Assembly (NCBI RefSeq): GCF_017875465.1
Contig: NZ_JAGGMQ010000001.1
Span: 868,001-932,000, forward strand
Reading direction: 5' to 3'
Origin: Winslowiella toletana
GTDB lineage: Bacteria; Pseudomonadota; Gammaproteobacteria; Enterobacterales; Enterobacteriaceae
DNA: 64,000 bases
Position 1 is the first letter of the stretch. The number at the start of each line of letters is the position of its first letter. The notes beneath the pieces were generated by a model that was not told the origin of the DNA, searched no databases, and worked only from the letters and a program-made list of their open reading frames with translations. Of the stretch, positions 41,213 to 53,469 are shown piece by piece. The position numbers and the translations under genes are program-made.

Positions 41213-43935
41213 TGCGCCGCCTCCCGCAGATTGTCAATATTCGCACCTGACAGGTACGGCGGAATGCCCGGCAACCCGATCGGCAAACCGACCTGTCCGG
41301 CCTGCAAAGCATCAGAGAAACGCACCGGCAGACGCAGGTGGTGACCCGCGCAGCTGAACTCCACCGCGCTACCGGCATTAACGCCCAGTTTTGCGGCATC
41401 AGACGGGTTGACCATCACATACGGCTGCGGCATGCGCGTCTGAATCACCGGCGCACGCTGGGTCATCTCTTCACTGCCGAACAGATGGTAGTAAGGCGCG
41501 ACGCGCCACTGATGGTCACTGCCGCTAAAGGCGGCTGGCACCTGTTCAAACCACGCCAGCTGACCTTCGCTGGCTTCAAACAGACGCACACCCGGATCGC
41601 CATGACGCAGTTTGCCGCCCACTTCTGCCTGGAACTTGTTCCACGCCTGCGGTGAGTTCCAGCCTGGCGCCCAGGCAAACGGAATCTGCTGACGATCGGC
41701 CAGTGGGTTGTTGTTCCCTTCCATTGAGAAGGAGAACATGCTGTCTTTATCCTGCGGCTGACGCGGTTCATGCACGCTGATATTGGCGCGCATCGCGGTA
41801 CGGCCACTGGAGCGATGCGGAGAACGCGCCAGTTTCTGACCACGAATACGGAAGCTGGCATCCGGCGCCGCTTGTTTGATCGCCGCCAGCTGTGGCAGCG
41901 CCGCGACCGCAGCGTCAATCACATGGTCCAGCTGCGTCCAGTCAACACTGCGACTCTCAACGGTGCTGTGCAGCGAATGCAGCCAGCGCCAGCTTTCCAG
42001 CATCTCCACCGTAGTGTCGTAATAGGCCGGGTCGTAAACCTGGAAGAAGCGCTGCGCGCGGCCCTCCTGATTGACCACCGTGCCATCACTTTCGGCGAAG
42101 CTGGCGGTAGAGAGAATCAGACCGGCTTTTTCCATGGTGGCGGTACGCTGGTGATCGATCACAATCACATTCTGCGTATTGTTCAGCGCCGCATCGACCT
42201 GCGCGGCGGGCGCCTGACGGTAGAGATCGTTTTCCATAATCACCACCGCATCGGCGCTGCCGCTGGCCAGCTCTTCCAGCGCGGCATCCAGCGATTTGCC
42301 GCCGATCATACTGAGTCCGACGCTATTCGCTGCCGAGGCCAGCAGGGTGATACCGACATCGGCACCACGCCCTTTCAGCGCTTTCGCCACGTTAGCGGCG
42401 GCTTCAATCATTGCCGGGCTACCGGAATGAGTGCCGGAAATAATCAATGGCTTACGCGCACCGGCCAAAGCCTGCACGATGACATCAATTTTGCCTGCCA
42501 GACTGCGCTCAATCCCTTCCACCGCCGGCGCGCTGTTATCCAGCGCATGGGCAATGGCAAAGCCGAGACGCGCCTGATCTTCCACTGGCGCGCGATAGCT
42601 CCACGCCGCGATATCATCAAGACGGGTTTCATCGACGTTAGTGACAAACAGCGGGTGTCTGGCGTTCTGGCCGATATTCAGGATCGCCGCGATCTGCCAG
42701 TCAGCCACTTTCTGCGCTGCCGCCATTTCGCGTGATTTGCCTTTTACCGCCTGACGCACCGACAGCGCCACACGGGCGCCGGTCTGGGTTAAGTCTTCAC
42801 CTAATACCAGCACCGCATCGTAACTTTCGATATCGCGCAGCGCCGGGGTATGGATTCCGCCTTCGCGCAGCACTTTCAGCATCAGCTCCAGACGGGTTTG
42901 CTCCGCTGCCGGGATACCGGTAGAAAAGTTTTCCGCGCCAACCAGCGCACGCAGCGCAAAGTTGCTCTCGACGCTGGCGCGTGGCGAACCAATACCAATC
43001 ACTTTTTTCGCCTGACGCAGCACGTCCGCTGCGCCCTGCATCGCCTGGTCGGCATTCAGCGCAATCCAGTCGTCGCCGCGACGCTGCATTGGCTGGCGTG
43101 GACGATCTTTCAGATTGACGTAACCATAACCAAAACGACCACGGTCACACAGGAAGTAGTGGTTTACGGTGCCGTTATAGCGGTTTTCGATACGACGTAG
43201 TTCGCCATAGCGCTCGCCCGGGCTGGTGTTACAGCCGACGCTGCACTGCTGGCAGATGCTTGGCGCAAACTGCATATCCCATTTACGGTTGTAGCGTTCG
43301 GAATGGGTTTTATCGGTAAACACCCCGGTCGGACAGATTTCCACCAGGTTACCGGAGAACTCACTTTCCAGCGTGCCATCTTCCGGACGACCAAAGTAGA
43401 CGTTGTCATGCGCGCCATACACCCCCAGATCGGTGCCATCGGCATAATCTTTGTAGTACCGCACACAGCGGTAACAGGCGATACAGCGGTTCATTTCATG
43501 GGAAATAAACGGCCCGAGATCCTGATTGCGGTGGGTGCGTTTGGTAAAGCGGTAGCGGCGGAAGCTGTGGCCGGTCATCACCGTCATATCCTGAAGATGA
43601 CAGTTACCGCCCTCTTCACAGACCGGACAATCGTGCGGGTGGTTGGTCATCAGCCACTCCACCACACTTTCGCGGAACTCTTTCGCTTCACCGTCATCAA
43701 TTGAGATAAAGGTGCCGTCGGAAGCTGGCGTCATGCAGGACATGACCAGGCGACCACGGGTATCTTCGGCATTTTGATATTGCTTCACCGCACACTGGCG
43801 GCAAGCACCTACGCTGCCCAGCGCCGGGTGCCAGCAAAAATAAGGAATATCGAGCCCAAGGGACAGACATGCCTGAAGCAAGTTGTCTGCGCCGTCGACC
43901 TCATATTCTTTACCGTCTACATGAATTGTAGCCAT
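41209..43935 (-). CDS. nuoG: NADH:quinone oxidoreductase subunit G
   Basis: A 908-aa iron-sulfur subunit. The N-terminal 2Fe-2S ligands are in [29 protein letters not shown] is the His-plus-three-Cys N5 site, followed by N4 ligands in CIACYRC and [15 protein letters not shown] with a later Cys is the extra N7 site of enterobacterial enzymes. The molybdopterin-oxidoreductase-like domain fills residues about 220-908. ATG 43935 matches E. coli ([13 protein letters not shown]); an ATG three codons upstream lies too close to GGAAG. A 92-bp spacer with a small hairpin (43956-43971) precedes it. Confidence 0.98.
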   Translation of the reverse strand: MATIHVDGKEYEVDGADNLLQACLSLGLDIPYFCWHPALGSVGACRQCAVKQYQNAEDTRGRLVMSCMTPASDGTFISIDDGEAKEFRESVVEWLMTNHPHDCPVCEEGGNCHLQDMTVMTGHSFRRYRFTKRTHRNQDLGPFISHEMNRCIACYRCVRYYKDYADGTDLGVYGAHDNVYFGRPEDGTLESEFSGNLVEICPTGVFTDKTHSERYNRKWDMQFAPSICQQCSVGCNTSPGERYGELRRIENRYNGTVNHYFLCDRGRFGYGYVNLKDRPRQPMQRRGDDWIALNADQAMQGAADVLRQAKKVIGIGSPRASVESNFALRALVGAENFSTGIPAAEQTRLELMLKVLREGGIHTPALRDIESYDAVLVLGEDLTQTGARVALSVRQAVKGKSREMAAAQKVADWQIAAILNIGQNARHPLFVTNVDETRLDDIAAWSYRAPVEDQARLGFAIAHALDNSAPAVEGIERSLAGKIDVIVQALAGARKPLIISGTHSGSPAMIEAAANVAKALKGRGADVGITLLASAANSVGLSMIGGKSLDAALEELASGSADAVVIMENDLYRQAPAAQVDAALNNTQNVIVIDHQRTATMEKAGLILSTASFAESDGTVVNQEGRAQRFFQVYDPAYYDTTVEMLESWRWLHSLHSTVESRSVDWTQLDHVIDAAVAALPQLAAIKQAAPDASFRIRGQKLARSPHRSSGRTAMRANISVHEPRQPQDKDSMFSFSMEGNNNPLADRQQIPFAWAPGWNSPQAWNKFQAEVGGKLRHGDPGVRLFEASEGQLAWFEQVPAAFSGSDHQWRVAPYYHLFGSEEMTQRAPVIQTRMPQPYVMVNPSDAAKLGVNAGSAVEFSCAGHHLRLPVRFSDALQAGQVGLPIGLPGIPPYLSGANIDNLREAAQ

Positions 43936-44027
43936 AGTGAACATGCTTCCGTAAGGCCTGAGTTATCAGGCGTTAAACACAATTCTTTTAATCGGGTAAA
44001 CCGCGCGAATTTTTATTTCCCTAACCG

Positions 44028-45368
44028 TTACCAGCGTGCTTTTAACAGGTTTGGCTGAATACCGCCGATCGATCGGGCGTTGCTAAAGACCTGTGGCGCG
44101 ATGCCAGCTTCAAATTCTTCGCGGAAATATTTAATCGCGCTTTGCAGTGGCTCTACTGCACCTGGCGCGTGGGCACAAAAGGTTTTGCCCGGGCCGAGCT
44201 GACGGCAAAGCTGCTCAAGGGTTTCAATATCCCCCGGCTGACCTTTACCCTGCTCCAGCGCACGCAGGATTTTGACGCTCCACGGCAGCCCGTCACGGCA
44301 TGGCGTACACCAGCCGCACGATTCGCGGGCAAAGAACTCTTCCAGATTGCGCACCAGCGACACCATATTGATCTCGTGGTCGACCGCCATTGCCAGCGCG
44401 GTGCCTAAACGGCTGCCAGCTTTACCGATGCTGGCGAATTCCATCGGCAGATCGAGATGGCTTTCGGTCAGGAAGTCGGTGCCTGCCCCGCCCGGCTGCC
44501 AGGCTTTAAATTTCAGGCCATCGCGCATGCCGCCAGCATAATCTTCGAGGATTTCGCGGGCAGTGGTGCCAAATGGCAGCTCCCAGACGCCAGGGTTTTT
44601 CACCCGACCAGAGAAGCCCATCATTTTGGTGCCAGCATCGTCGCTGTTGGAAATACCCTTGTACCACTCCACGCCGTTGGCAAGGATCGCAGGCACATTT
44701 GACAGGGTTTCAACGTTATTGACACAGGTCGGTTTGCCCCAGGCGCCAGCGGATGCCGGGAACGGCGGTTTGGAACGCGGGTTGGCGCGACGGCCTTCCA
44801 GCGAGTTAATCAGTGCCGTCTCTTCACCACAGATATAGCGACCGGCGCCGGTATGCACGATCAGCTCAAAATCAAAACCGGTGCCGAGGATATTTTTCCC
44901 CAGCAAACCCGCCTCGGTGGCTTCGGCAATTGCGCGACGCAGATTGACCGCCGCCTCGATATATTCCCCGCGCAGGAAGATGTAGCCACGGTAAGATTTC
45001 AGCGCAAAGGCGCTGATCAACATCCCTTCCACCAGCTGATGCGGCATCTGCTCCATCAGCAGGCGGTCTTTGTAGGTGCCCGGCTCCATCTCATCGGCGT
45101 TACACAGCAGGTAACGGATGTTCATGCTTTCGTCTTTCGGCATCAGGCTCCACTTCAGACCCGTAGAGAAGCCCGCGCCGCCGCGCCCTTTCAGGCCGGA
45201 ATCTTTTACCAGCGCCACGATCTCGTCGGGCGCCATACCTTTCAGCGCTTTTTCCGCCCCGGCATAACCATTTTTACTGCGATACTCATCCAGCCACACC
45301 GGCTGTTTGTCATCGCGCATCCGCCAGGTCAGCGGGTGCATTTCGGCAGTACGAATGATCTGTTTCAT
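44028..45368 (-). CDS. nuoF: NADH:quinone oxidoreductase subunit F
   Basis: A 446-aa NADH-oxidising subunit with [19 protein letters not shown] binds [15 protein letters not shown] follows, and [12 protein letters not shown] with a later Cys binds cluster N3. It overlaps nuoE by 4 bp. Length is close to the E. coli protein (445). It works in the cytoplasmic tip with NuoE. Confidence 0.98.
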   Translation of the reverse strand: MKQIIRTAEMHPLTWRMRDDKQPVWLDEYRSKNGYAGAEKALKGMAPDEIVALVKDSGLKGRGGAGFSTGLKWSLMPKDESMNIRYLLCNADEMEPGTYKDRLLMEQMPHQLVEGMLISAFALKSYRGYIFLRGEYIEAAVNLRRAIAEATEAGLLGKNILGTGFDFELIVHTGAGRYICGEETALINSLEGRRANPRSKPPFPASAGAWGKPTCVNNVETLSNVPAILANGVEWYKGISNSDDAGTKMMGFSGRVKNPGVWELPFGTTAREILEDYAGGMRDGLKFKAWQPGGAGTDFLTESHLDLPMEFASIGKAGSRLGTALAMAVDHEINMVSLVRNLEEFFARESCGWCTPCRDGLPWSVKILRALEQGKGQPGDIETLEQLCRQLGPGKTFCAHAPGAVEPLQSAIKYFREEFEAGIAPQVFSNARSIGGIQPNLLKARW

Positions 45369-45880
45369 TGATACTGCTCCAGTAAAGTGGCGATGGTTTC
45401 CGGCGTCAGATGCACATGAGTATCTTCGTCGACCATCATGGTTGGGCCTTTATCGCAGTTACCCAGGCAGCAGGTTGGCAGCAGGGTAAAGCGGCCATCG
45501 GTGGTGGTCTGTCCTGGCTTGATATGCAGATTCTGCTCCAGCGCCGCCTGAATCCCCTGATAACCGGTGATATGGCACACCACGCTGTCGCAATAACGAA
45601 TCACATGACGCCCCACCGGCTGGCGGAAGATCTGGCTGTAGAATGTCGCCACACCTTCGACATCGCTGGCCGGAATCGCCAGCACTTCGGCAATCGCATG
45701 GATTGCGCCATCCGGCACCCAGCCACGCTGTTTCTGCACGATCTTCAGCGCTTCAATTGAGGCTGCGCGTGCATCTTCGTAATGATGTTTTTCATGCTCA
45801 ATTGCGTCACGTTCTGTGGCGCTCAGCACAAAGACCTCATTCTCATCGATCGTTTCGATCGCAATTTTTTGATCGTGCAT
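45365..45880 (-). CDS. nuoE: NADH:quinone oxidoreductase subunit E
   Basis: A 171-aa thioredoxin-fold 2Fe-2S subunit carrying cluster N1a. The ligand pairs are in RYCDSVVC and LPTCCLGNC. The N-terminal about 25 residues are variable. It begins two bases after the nuoCD stop and overlaps nuoF by 4 bp. Confidence 0.98.
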   Translation of the reverse strand: MHDQKIAIETIDENEVFVLSATERDAIEHEKHHYEDARAASIEALKIVQKQRGWVPDGAIHAIAEVLAIPASDVEGVATFYSQIFRQPVGRHVIRYCDSVVCHITGYQGIQAALEQNLHIKPGQTTTDGRFTLLPTCCLGNCDKGPTMMVDEDTHVHLTPETIATLLEQYQ

Positions 45881-45882
45881 AA

Positions 45883-47682
45883 TTAGCGGTCCACGTCTGA
45901 CATAACAAAATCGATACTACCGAGGTATACGATCAGGTCGGATACCAGGCTGCCTCGGATCACGGAAGGAATCTGTTGCAGGTGCGGGAAGCTCGGCGTA
46001 CGCACACGGGTGCGGTAGCTCATAGTGCTGCCATCACTGGTCAGGTAGTAACTGTTAATCCCTTTGGTCGCCTCAATCATCTGGAAGGATTCGTTGGCCG
46101 GCATTACCGGCCCCCAGGAAACCTGCAGGAAGTGAGTGATCAGGGTTTCAATATGTTGCAGGGTGCGCTCTTTTGGTGGCGGCGTCGTCAGCGGATGGTC
46201 AGCCTTAAACGGACCTTCCGGCATATTCTTGTAGCACTGCTCAAGAATGCGCAGGCTCTGACGCAGCTCTTCCACTTTCAGCATCACACGGCTATAGCAG
46301 TCGCTCACGCCATCGCCGATCGGCACCTCGAAATCAAACTGCTCGTAGCCAGAGTACGGACGCCATTTACGCACATCGAAGTCGACGCCGGTGGCGCGCA
46401 GGCCAGCACCGGTGGTGCCCCATGCCAGCGCTTCATCACGGCCATAAGCCGCCACACCTTTGGAACGACCAATCAGGATGCTGTTTTTCAGCGCCGCTTT
46501 CACATAGGAATCAAGACGTTTTGGCATCCAGTCGAGGAATTCGCGCAGCAGACGTTCCCAGCCTTTCGGCAGGTCATGCGCCACACCGCCAATACGGAAC
46601 CACGCCGGGTGCATACGGAAACCGGTGATCGCTTCCACCAGATCGTAAATTTTCTGACGATCGGTAAAGGCAAAGAACACTGGCGTCATTGCGCCGACGT
46701 CCTGAATAAAGGTGGAGATATACAGCAGGTGACTGTTAATGCGGAACAGCTCGGAAAGCATTACGCGGATCATATCCACGCGTTCCGGTACCTTAATGCC
46801 CGCCAGTTTTTCAACCGCCAGCACATACGGCATTTCGTTAACGCAGCCGCCAAGGTATTCAATACGGTCAGTGTAGGGAATGTAGCTGTGCCAGGACTGG
46901 CGCTCGCCCATTTTTTCGGCGCCGCGATGGTGGTAACCGATATCCGGCACGCAGTCGACGATCTCTTCACCGTCCAGCTGCAGAATAATACGGAACGCCC
47001 CGTGCGCCGAAGGGTGGTTCGGGCCGAGGTTAAGGAACATAAAGTCCTCATTGGCGGTGCCGCGCTTCATGCCCCAGTCTTCCGGCTTGAAGGTCAGCGC
47101 TTCCATCTCGAGGTCCTCTTTCTGCTTTGTCAGCTCAAAAGGATCGAACTCAGTGGCGCGCGCCGGATAATCTTTACGCAGCGGATGCCCTTCCCAGGTC
47201 GGCGGCATCATAATGCGCGTCAGATGCGGGTGACCATCAAAGGTAATGCCGAACATCTCCCAAGTTTCACGCTCATACCAGTTGGCGTTCGGGAACAGTC
47301 GGGTGAAGGTCGCCACATGCAGATCGTTTTCGGACAATGCCACCTTGAGCATAATGTCGCGATTACGTTCAATGGAGATCAGATGGTAGAAAACGGAAAA
47401 ATCTGCGGCCGGTAACCCGTCGCGGTGCGTACGCAGACGCTCATCCATACCATGCAGGTCGAACAGCATCACATAAGGTTTTGGCAGTTTGCGCAGAAAC
47501 TCGCCGATTTCCAGTAATTGTTCACGCTTAACCCAGACCACCGGAACACCGGTGCGGGTTGGCTGAACGGTAAAAGCATCTGGCCCAAAACGATTACGCA
47601 GCTCGCCGATCACCGGGTCATCCTGGTGATCCCGGGTTTGCCATGCTGGCTGAGCGAGATCTTGCGTGGTCAAATCTGTCAT
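45883..47682 (-). CDS. nuoCD: NADH:quinone oxidoreductase fused subunit C/D
   Basis: A 599-aa fusion of the 30-kDa (about 1-190) and 49-kDa (about 210-599) subunits, the arrangement typical of Enterobacterales. [12 protein letters not shown] is the NuoC signature, and [14 protein letters not shown] plus the [11 protein letters not shown] loop line the quinone site of NuoD. ATG 47682 is chosen by homology (MTDLTTQ...) and a GGTGA site; a reading from 47718 adds an unmatched [12 protein letters not shown]. Confidence 0.98.
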   Translation of the reverse strand: MTDLTTQDLAQPAWQTRDHQDDPVIGELRNRFGPDAFTVQPTRTGVPVVWVKREQLLEIGEFLRKLPKPYVMLFDLHGMDERLRTHRDGLPAADFSVFYHLISIERNRDIMLKVALSENDLHVATFTRLFPNANWYERETWEMFGITFDGHPHLTRIMMPPTWEGHPLRKDYPARATEFDPFELTKQKEDLEMEALTFKPEDWGMKRGTANEDFMFLNLGPNHPSAHGAFRIILQLDGEEIVDCVPDIGYHHRGAEKMGERQSWHSYIPYTDRIEYLGGCVNEMPYVLAVEKLAGIKVPERVDMIRVMLSELFRINSHLLYISTFIQDVGAMTPVFFAFTDRQKIYDLVEAITGFRMHPAWFRIGGVAHDLPKGWERLLREFLDWMPKRLDSYVKAALKNSILIGRSKGVAAYGRDEALAWGTTGAGLRATGVDFDVRKWRPYSGYEQFDFEVPIGDGVSDCYSRVMLKVEELRQSLRILEQCYKNMPEGPFKADHPLTTPPPKERTLQHIETLITHFLQVSWGPVMPANESFQMIEATKGINSYYLTSDGSTMSYRTRVRTPSFPHLQQIPSVIRGSLVSDLIVYLGSIDFVMSDVDR

Positions 47683-47791
47683 AAATTGTTCACCATTCTG
47701 GCCTGTCGCCAGGCGCACAGTGTTGGCGTCAGGTTGCGGTTCGCGTGATAAATTGTGTTTTTTTTACGCGAGTGTCAGGCCGCAACCATAT

Positions 47792-48466
47792 TTAAATTTC
47801 GTCAGGCGAACGCAGGTTCGTCACTGCGATGCGCTCTTCGCGTTTCCGCTCACGCTCTGACTGCATATTGGCGCGATAAACACCCTGGTCACCCACCACC
47901 CATGAGAGTGGACGGCGCTCTTTGCCGATCGACTCCTGCAGCAGTAACAACGCCTGCATATAGGCTTCAGGACGCGGCGGGCAACCCGGAATATAGACGT
48001 CTACCGGCAGGAATTTATCCACGCCCTGTACCACTGAGTAGATGTCATACATACCGCCAGAGTTGGCGCAGGCGCCCATTGAGATCACCCATTTCGGTTC
48101 CAGCATCTGATCGTATAAACGCTGAATAACCGGGGCCATTTTGGTAAATGGCGTACCGGCAACCACCATAAAATCTGCCTGGCGTGGAGAAGCACGAAGT
48201 ACCTCTGCACCGAAACGCGCCACGTCGTGAACGGCAGTGAACGAGGTCACCATCTCCACGTAGCAACACGAAAGACCGAAGTTATACGGCCAAAGAGAGT
48301 TTTTGCGACCCCAGTTCACCATGTCATGCAGGGCATTTTCGAGTTTGCCCATATAGACACTGCGGTGAACATGCTGCTCCAGAGGATCGGTAACGATCTC
48401 CTGTTTTTGCAGGGGATAACGGTCGTTCTCACCGTTTGGGTCTATGCGGGTGAGCGTATAGTCCAT
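47792..48466 (-). CDS. nuoB: NADH:quinone oxidoreductase subunit B
   Basis: A 224-aa subunit carrying the terminal cluster N2 beside the quinone site. The tandem cysteines in GLSCCYVEM, with [10 protein letters not shown] and PGCPPRPE, are the ligands. Length is close to E. coli (220). A 109-bp AT-rich spacer separates it from nuoCD. Confidence 0.98.
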   Translation of the reverse strand: MDYTLTRIDPNGENDRYPLQKQEIVTDPLEQHVHRSVYMGKLENALHDMVNWGRKNSLWPYNFGLSCCYVEMVTSFTAVHDVARFGAEVLRASPRQADFMVVAGTPFTKMAPVIQRLYDQMLEPKWVISMGACANSGGMYDIYSVVQGVDKFLPVDVYIPGCPPRPEAYMQALLLLQESIGKERRPLSWVVGDQGVYRANMQSERERKREERIAVTNLRSPDEI

Positions 48467-48481
48467 CTTAATGCCTCGCTG

Positions 48482-48925
48482 TTACTGCGTATGACGGTTG
48501 GTGTTGTTGTGGCTGATAACGTCGGTTTTCACTACTACACGGCGACGTGCAGGAGCCCAATCCAGCGCACCAATGCGCACCAGATAAACCAGTCCAGCCA
48601 GCAGCACCAAAATGAAAATGGCGGCTTCGACAAAACCGACCCAGCCGCTTTCGCGAATAGAGGTCGACCATGCGTATAAATAGAGGGCTTCGACGTCGAA
48701 GATAACGAAGAACATCGCTACCAGATAGAATTTGGCAGAAAGACGCATTTGCGTGCTGCCAACGGGGTCGATACCAGATTCAAAAGGTGTGTTTTTGTGC
48801 CTTCCGTGGGCTCTTCCGCCCAAAAACCATGCGCCAGCCAACATCAGGCAACAAAGACCCATAGCGACGATCAGGAAAACAGCAAATGCCCAGTGATGAG
48901 CGATAACTTCAGTGGTTGTTGACAT
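48482..48925 (-). CDS. nuoA: NADH:quinone oxidoreductase subunit A
   Basis: A 147-aa subunit with three membrane helices. The conserved acidic loop [12 protein letters not shown] lies in the second helix, and [20 protein letters not shown] precedes it. First gene of the operon; the ribosome site is weak (AGAG about 5 nt before the ATG). It lies 668 bp from lrhA, the same arrangement as in E. coli, where LrhA regulates motility genes and nuo is controlled by ArcA, FNR and NarL. Confidence 0.97.
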   Translation of the reverse strand: MSTTTEVIAHHWAFAVFLIVAMGLCCLMLAGAWFLGGRAHGRHKNTPFESGIDPVGSTQMRLSAKFYLVAMFFVIFDVEALYLYAWSTSIRESGWVGFVEAAIFILVLLAGLVYLVRIGALDWAPARRRVVVKTDVISHNNTNRHTQ

Positions 48926-49492
48926 ACACTCTGCTTACTTATCAAAAGTGGTGCTCAGCGTCCTGCTCTGATAACGGCAGTTAACACACCACATCGATTC
49001 AAGGGAAGGATGAAAAACCTTATAAATTTTGCCGTCTTTAATGAATAAGCAGCAATTTTATGGGGTTTTTTACCCCTTTCTATAACCTTTTGTCAACTTT
49101 GACAAAAGTATCTACACCTTATTTTACAGTTGCAGCATTTTTTTAACATATGATGCGCAGATATTGAGCTAAATCGAGTCAGTATACCCCTACAAATTAT
49201 AGTGTAGCTGCAAATCCATAACAGGGATCGATGATTTAACAATCGTATTTTGACAGGAATCCGCGCTTTTTCCTGCCCCTTAATGGGGTTATTTTTATGA
49301 TCCAGAACACACTTTTAGCCTTTATGATAAAAAAACAGCCAGCTTCCATAACAATTACTCACGATGTGCAACCACTATTAAAGTGATTTCACAGGGTTAT
49401 ATTTACGCAACAAACAATAAAGACTGAAATAAAACAAAATAAAACGGAAAGGGGTTAAAACACGGGGAACGGCGATGAAAAGACCAATAAAA
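48926..49492. promoter_or_regulatory. Long AT-rich nuo promoter region
   Basis: About 570 bp between nuoA and the lrhA terminator with no open reading frame. It is strongly AT-rich, with runs near 49020-49200 and 49370-49440. A small palindrome GTGATTTCAC lies at 49383-49392. I found no clear FNR box (TTGAT-N4-ATCAA) by eye. Long upstream regions for nuo with several global regulators are known in E. coli. Confidence 0.6.
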
Positions 49493-49534
49493 AAGCCTCT
49501 TATCAAGATATCCTGATAAGAGGCTTGTTTTTTG
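49493..49534. terminator. Intrinsic terminator after lrhA
   Basis: AAGCCTCTTATCA (49493-49505) and TGATAAGAGGCTT (49514-49526) form a perfect 13-bp stem with an 8-nt loop. A T-run follows on the plus strand (GTTTTTT) and on the minus strand (TTTTTTATT). It lies 60 bases past the lrhA stop. Confidence 0.92.
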
Positions 49535-49593
49535 CAGTTAATCAGACGAAAGCTGCATTTTAATGATAACGGGTATCGTTTCGGTTAACGATA

Positions 49594-50520
49594 TTACTCT
49601 TCGTCATCCAGCAGGACTGCACCGTCCTGACCCGCAACAATCAGATTATAGGGATCGTTGCTGGACTCCATCGCATTAAAAATGGCCAGAGCCAGTTCGT
49701 TATCACTTTCCGGGTTGCGACACAGCAGATACTGCGTGTCTGGCAGCACTGGCAGGCCTTCCGCTGCACCCATTACGCGCAGTTCCGGGCTCATCATTTC
49801 AACCGGACGCGCCGTGACGCCCAGCCCCGCTTTTACCGCAGCGCGTACTGCCGCCAGGGTAGAAGCGACATAGGAGATACGCCATGGAATACCGGCTTCG
49901 TTAAGATGGTCGATAGCCATATCACGATACGGACTTGGTTCGTCGAGCAGAACCAGTGGAATCGCTTCACCACGCTGAAAAATATAGTCAGCGGCGCAAT
50001 ACCACAGCGTTGGCGACGTACGCAGAACCTGATGGGTAAAGTTACCTGGACTGGAGGTGGTGACCACCAGATCCACTTCACCCTGGTTCAGCATCTCCAT
50101 CATAAATGGATTACGCTTCACACGGACATCAATCGCCAGCTTCGGATAGACCGACGTGACGCGGTTCAGTAAGAACGGAAGAATGGTGTCGGAGGTATCA
50201 TCGGATGCGCCAATGGTCAGCACGCCCTGAATATTACTGTACATCAGCGAGGTACAGGCTTCATCGTTGAAGCGCAGTATCTTTCTGGCATATCCCAGTA
50301 ACTGGATGCCGTGTTCCGTCAACAATTTATTGCGTCCATGCCGGGCAAACAACTCTTTGCCCACCAGTTGCTCCAGACGCTGCATCTGTTGGCTTACTGC
50401 TGATTGCGTTCTGCATACTGCGGCGGCGGCGGCCGCAAAAGTATTGAGATCCGCAACCGCAACAAACGTCCTCAGCAGATCGAGGTCAAGATTAAGTATT
50501 GGACGATTTGCATTAGTCAT
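49594..50520 (-). CDS. lrhA: LysR-type regulator LrhA (HexA/PecT type)
   Basis: A 308-aa LysR-type regulator. The first 160 residues are nearly identical to E. coli LrhA, including the winged helix-turn-helix ([36 protein letters not shown]). The C-terminal co-inducer domain is conserved, but the last about 25 residues differ. Homologues repress flagella in E. coli and control exopolysaccharide, motility and exoenzymes in plant-associated relatives (HexA, PecT). It has its own terminator and a very long upstream region. Confidence 0.97.
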   Translation of the reverse strand: MTNANRPILNLDLDLLRTFVAVADLNTFAAAAAAVCRTQSAVSQQMQRLEQLVGKELFARHGRNKLLTEHGIQLLGYARKILRFNDEACTSLMYSNIQGVLTIGASDDTSDTILPFLLNRVTSVYPKLAIDVRVKRNPFMMEMLNQGEVDLVVTTSSPGNFTHQVLRTSPTLWYCAADYIFQRGEAIPLVLLDEPSPYRDMAIDHLNEAGIPWRISYVASTLAAVRAAVKAGLGVTARPVEMMSPELRVMGAAEGLPVLPDTQYLLCRNPESDNELALAIFNAMESSNDPYNLIVAGQDGAVLLDDEE

Positions 50521-51547
50521 GTTTTTTCTTCACTTATTAGATTTTTTTACAAACAGCTACCCTGGTGTTACTACTTACTTTATCCAACGGATAAAGCGGT
50601 GACAAAACGAGAATGGCGAGAAATTGAACAAGAATCTTCCTCAACACATTACGTTGTCGGCTAACGTAAGAAGCTCCTTTTCGTGATACCGGTCCCGTCG
50701 ATCTTTCACAATCAGGCCCGCAAATAAATAGTATCTTTCGTCTGATAGGTTGTTAATGCTCGCAGCACTAACCCATAAGTTGCAGGAAGCTGCGACGTAG
50801 TCGTTAATTAACATGGCAGCAACTTGAAAAATGGCTGGCTGCACAATTGCAGGTTTGAAACGACTCACCTGAGTTGACTTTCCAGAACGTTGCACTCACA
50901 ACGCCAAATAGTAAATAGTACTTAATGTTTTTTACCGTAAAACGGCTTTTTTTATCACCAGAAACTTCGCCATTTTAGCGGAGAAGTCCCTTGACGGTTA
51001 TCCTGGCATACTGTCGATTATTTTTTAAGCCCCAATCCTGCTATTCTTATCACTAAAGCAGGATTTTATCGATGGCAGCGCATTTTATCGTACCATCGAA
51101 GGCAAATACCGGCATTCAGAAAACATTCATAACCGGGGTAGCGACGTTGATGCGAATCAACCTCATCACCAATCTCACGCCAGCGCTGGTCGCACCAGAT
51201 GACAATTATGCCATTTCTATAAGAATCATTTGACTATTTCTCTACTCATCTATCCACCTTTTTCTATCAAAAATAGTAAAAAAACATTGCTGAGCCCGAC
51301 AAAATTATGGATAGCCTGCTTTACAGCACAAGATACGTGGCAGCAGGTAATCCTGATAAGGCGGCGACAGCCAGTGTATTACGCCAGGCAAAGTACAGCG
51401 GCTAATGATGCATGCCGCTGCGCTGATAAATAAATCGCTATCACGCCAAAACCGAACACAGCCCTTCAAAAGCGCTGAACAGAAGAGTAAATTGTGCGAG
51501 TTATTTTCCACGGCAGGAACGCGGCTCTGCCAGTTAAGGCGATGTAG
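50521..51547. promoter_or_regulatory. 1-kb region between divergent lrhA and alaA with leader hairpins
   Basis: No convincing gene. On the lrhA side two perfect inverted repeats could fold in its leader: CTTTATCC-AAC-GGATAAAG (50578-50596) and TTACGTT-7nt-AACGTAA (50649-50669). E. coli lrhA is known to have a leader of several hundred bases, so these are plausible RNA structures. The alaA side is AT-rich. Short readings at 50641-50895, 51230-51433 and 51305-51559 have no ribosome sites or familiar protein character. Confidence 0.6.
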
Positions 51548-52765
51548 ATGAACTTTCAAATTGATAAATCAGGAAAACTGGATAACGTCTGTTACGACAT
51601 TCGCGGCCCGGTGTTAAAAGAAGCAAAACGTCTGGAAGAGGAAGGCAATAAAGTCCTCAAACTTAATATCGGTAACCCGGCCCCCTTCGGCTTTGAAGCG
51701 CCCGATGAAATCCTGGTCGATGTGATTCGCAACCTGCCCAGCGCACAGGGTTATTGCGATTCGAAAGGTCTCTACTCCGCCCGTAAAGCCATAATGCAGC
51801 ACTATCAGGCGCGCGGCATGCGTGAGATTACCGTGGAAGATATCTATATCGGTAACGGCGTGTCAGAACTGATTGTGCAGTCCATGCAGGCGTTGCTGAA
51901 CAGCGGCGATGAAATGCTGGTGCCTGCGCCTGACTATCCGCTGTGGACCGCTGCGGTCTCCCTTTCCAGTGGCAAAGCGGTGCATTACCTGTGCGATGAG
52001 TCGGCGGGCTGGTTCCCGGATCTCGACGATATCCGCAGCAAAATCACGCCGCGCACCCGCGGCATTGTGATTATTAACCCGAATAATCCGACCGGTGCGG
52101 TCTACAGCAAAGAATTGCTGATGGAAGTGGTCGAGCTGGCGCGCCAGCATAATCTGATCATCTTCGCCGACGAGATCTATGACAAAATTCTTTATGATGC
52201 GGCGCAACATCACTCTATTGCCGCACTGGCGCCGGATCTGCTGACCATTACCTTTAACGGACTGTCGAAGACCTACCGCGTGGCGGGCTTCCGTCAGGGC
52301 TGGATGGTGCTTAACGGACCGAAAAAACACGCCAAAGGCTATATTGAAGGGCTGGAGATGCTGGCGTCGATGCGCCTGTGCGCCAACGTACCGGCACAGC
52401 ACGCTATCCAGACCGCACTCGGTGGCTATCAGAGCATCAGTGAGTTTATCGTGCCGGGTGGCCGCCTGTATGAGCAGCGCCAGCGCGCCTGGGAGCTGAT
52501 TAACGAGATTCCTGGCGTCAGCTGCGTGAAACCGCAGGGCGCGCTGTATATGTTCCCGCGCATCGATGCGAAGCGTTTTAATATTCACGATGACCAGAAA
52601 ATGGTGCTGGATTTCCTGCTACAGGAAAAAGTGCTGCTGGTGCAGGGCAGCGCATTTAACTGGCCGTGGCCGGATCATGTGCGTATCGTCACCCTGCCGC
52701 GCGTGGATGAACTGGAAATGGCCGTCGGTAAATTTGGCCGTTTCCTGGAAGGCTATCGTCAGTAA
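51548..52765 (+). CDS. alaA: Glutamate--pyruvate aminotransferase AlaA
   Basis: A 405-aa fold-type I aminotransferase for alanine synthesis, the same length as E. coli AlaA. PLP Lys lies in [17 protein letters not shown] (near 240), with [10 protein letters not shown] and FADEIYDK upstream and VTLPR near the end. AAGG lies 8 nt before the ATG. An ATG-TAG start-stop pair (51542-51547) directly precedes the start codon in the same frame; it is too near the ribosome site to be likely used. Confidence 0.97.
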   Translation: MNFQIDKSGKLDNVCYDIRGPVLKEAKRLEEEGNKVLKLNIGNPAPFGFEAPDEILVDVIRNLPSAQGYCDSKGLYSARKAIMQHYQARGMREITVEDIYIGNGVSELIVQSMQALLNSGDEMLVPAPDYPLWTAAVSLSSGKAVHYLCDESAGWFPDLDDIRSKITPRTRGIVIINPNNPTGAVYSKELLMEVVELARQHNLIIFADEIYDKILYDAAQHHSIAALAPDLLTITFNGLSKTYRVAGFRQGWMVLNGPKKHAKGYIEGLEMLASMRLCANVPAQHAIQTALGGYQSISEFIVPGGRLYEQRQRAWELINEIPGVSCVKPQGALYMFPRIDAKRFNIHDDQKMVLDFLLQEKVLLVQGSAFNWPWPDHVRIVTLPRVDELEMAVGKFGRFLEGYRQ

Positions 52766-52814
52766 CCGATCTGCAACGGGATGGGAGCCGATACCGACTC
52801 CCGTGGAAAATTCC

Positions 52815-52841
52815 TGTAGGGGCGGCGATTACGCCGCCCTT
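52815..52841. repeat. REP-like palindrome between alaA and yfbR
   Basis: CTGTAGGGGCGGCGATTACGCCGCCC belongs to the family at 3921-4032, but the inner bases are ATTA instead of TTCT. It is a single copy between two same-direction genes, 20 bases before the yfbR ribosome site, so a transcript reading from alaA would carry the hairpin. Confidence 0.8.
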
Positions 52842-52863
52842 CTGCTTAACAGGAGAGATATTT

Positions 52864-53463
52864 ATGCATCAAAGCCACTTTTTCGCCCACCTTTCCCGCC
52901 TGAAATTAATCAATCGCTGGCCGCTGATGCGCAATGTGCGCACCGAAAATGTCTCTGAGCACAGTTTGCAGGTGGCGATGGTCGCCCATGTACTGGCGCT
53001 GATTAAAAATCAGAAGTCTGGCGGTCAGCTGAATGTCGAACGCATCGTGCTGCTGGCGCTGTATCACGACGCCAGCGAAGTGTTAACCGGTGACCTGCCT
53101 ACCCCGGTGAAGTATTACAATGCGCAGATTGCGCATGAATATAAAAAGATTGAGAAAATTGCCCAGCAAAAGCTGATTGAGATGCTGCCGGATGATTTGC
53201 AGGAGGCGTTTCGGCCATTACTGGATGAGCATCGGCATGCGCCGGAAGAGACCGCCATCGTGAAACAGGCCGATGCCCTTTGCGCTTATCTGAAGTGTCT
53301 GGAGGAGCTGTCGGCGGGCAATAATGAGTTCCGTCAGGCTAAAGCACGCCTGGAGAAGACCCTTGAGCAGCGCCGCAGTCCGGAGATGGACTATTTTATT
53401 GAGGTGTTTGTGCCGAGCTTTAACCTGTCGCTGGATGAGATTAGCCAGGATACCCCGCTCTGA
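52864..53463 (+). CDS. yfbR: 5'-Deoxynucleotidase YfbR
   Basis: A 199-aa HD-domain phosphatase for deoxyribonucleoside 5'-monophosphates, the same length as in E. coli. The metal site is visible: H33 in SEHSLQVA, H68-D69 in LYHDASEV, and D137 in [17 protein letters not shown] lies 6-8 nt before the ATG. It acts in salvage and dUMP formation in the cytoplasm. Confidence 0.97.
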   Translation: MHQSHFFAHLSRLKLINRWPLMRNVRTENVSEHSLQVAMVAHVLALIKNQKSGGQLNVERIVLLALYHDASEVLTGDLPTPVKYYNAQIAHEYKKIEKIAQQKLIEMLPDDLQEAFRPLLDEHRHAPEETAIVKQADALCAYLKCLEELSAGNNEFRQAKARLEKTLEQRRSPEMDYFIEVFVPSFNLSLDEISQDTPL

Positions 53464-53469
53464 TATTAT

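Noticed and set aside
41770..42735. A 321-residue open frame antisense to nuoG
   Set aside because: Shadow of nuoG codon bias; Arg/His-rich with no known motif and no start context.
45976..47415. A 479-residue open frame antisense to nuoCD
   Set aside because: It is a mirror of the strongly conserved nuoCD coding strand in GC-rich DNA, with no ribosome site and low-complexity His/Arg-rich translation.
49383..49392. GTGATTTCAC as a CRP site
   Set aside because: The half-sites are separated by 2 bases, not the 6 needed in TGTGA-N6-TCACA.
50641..50895. An 84-residue frame in the lrhA-alaA gap
   Set aside because: No ribosome site, no signal or domain features, and it covers the probable lrhA leader hairpins.
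51230..51559. Small frames on both strands before alaA
   Set aside because: No start context or protein character; the region is probably promoter DNA.
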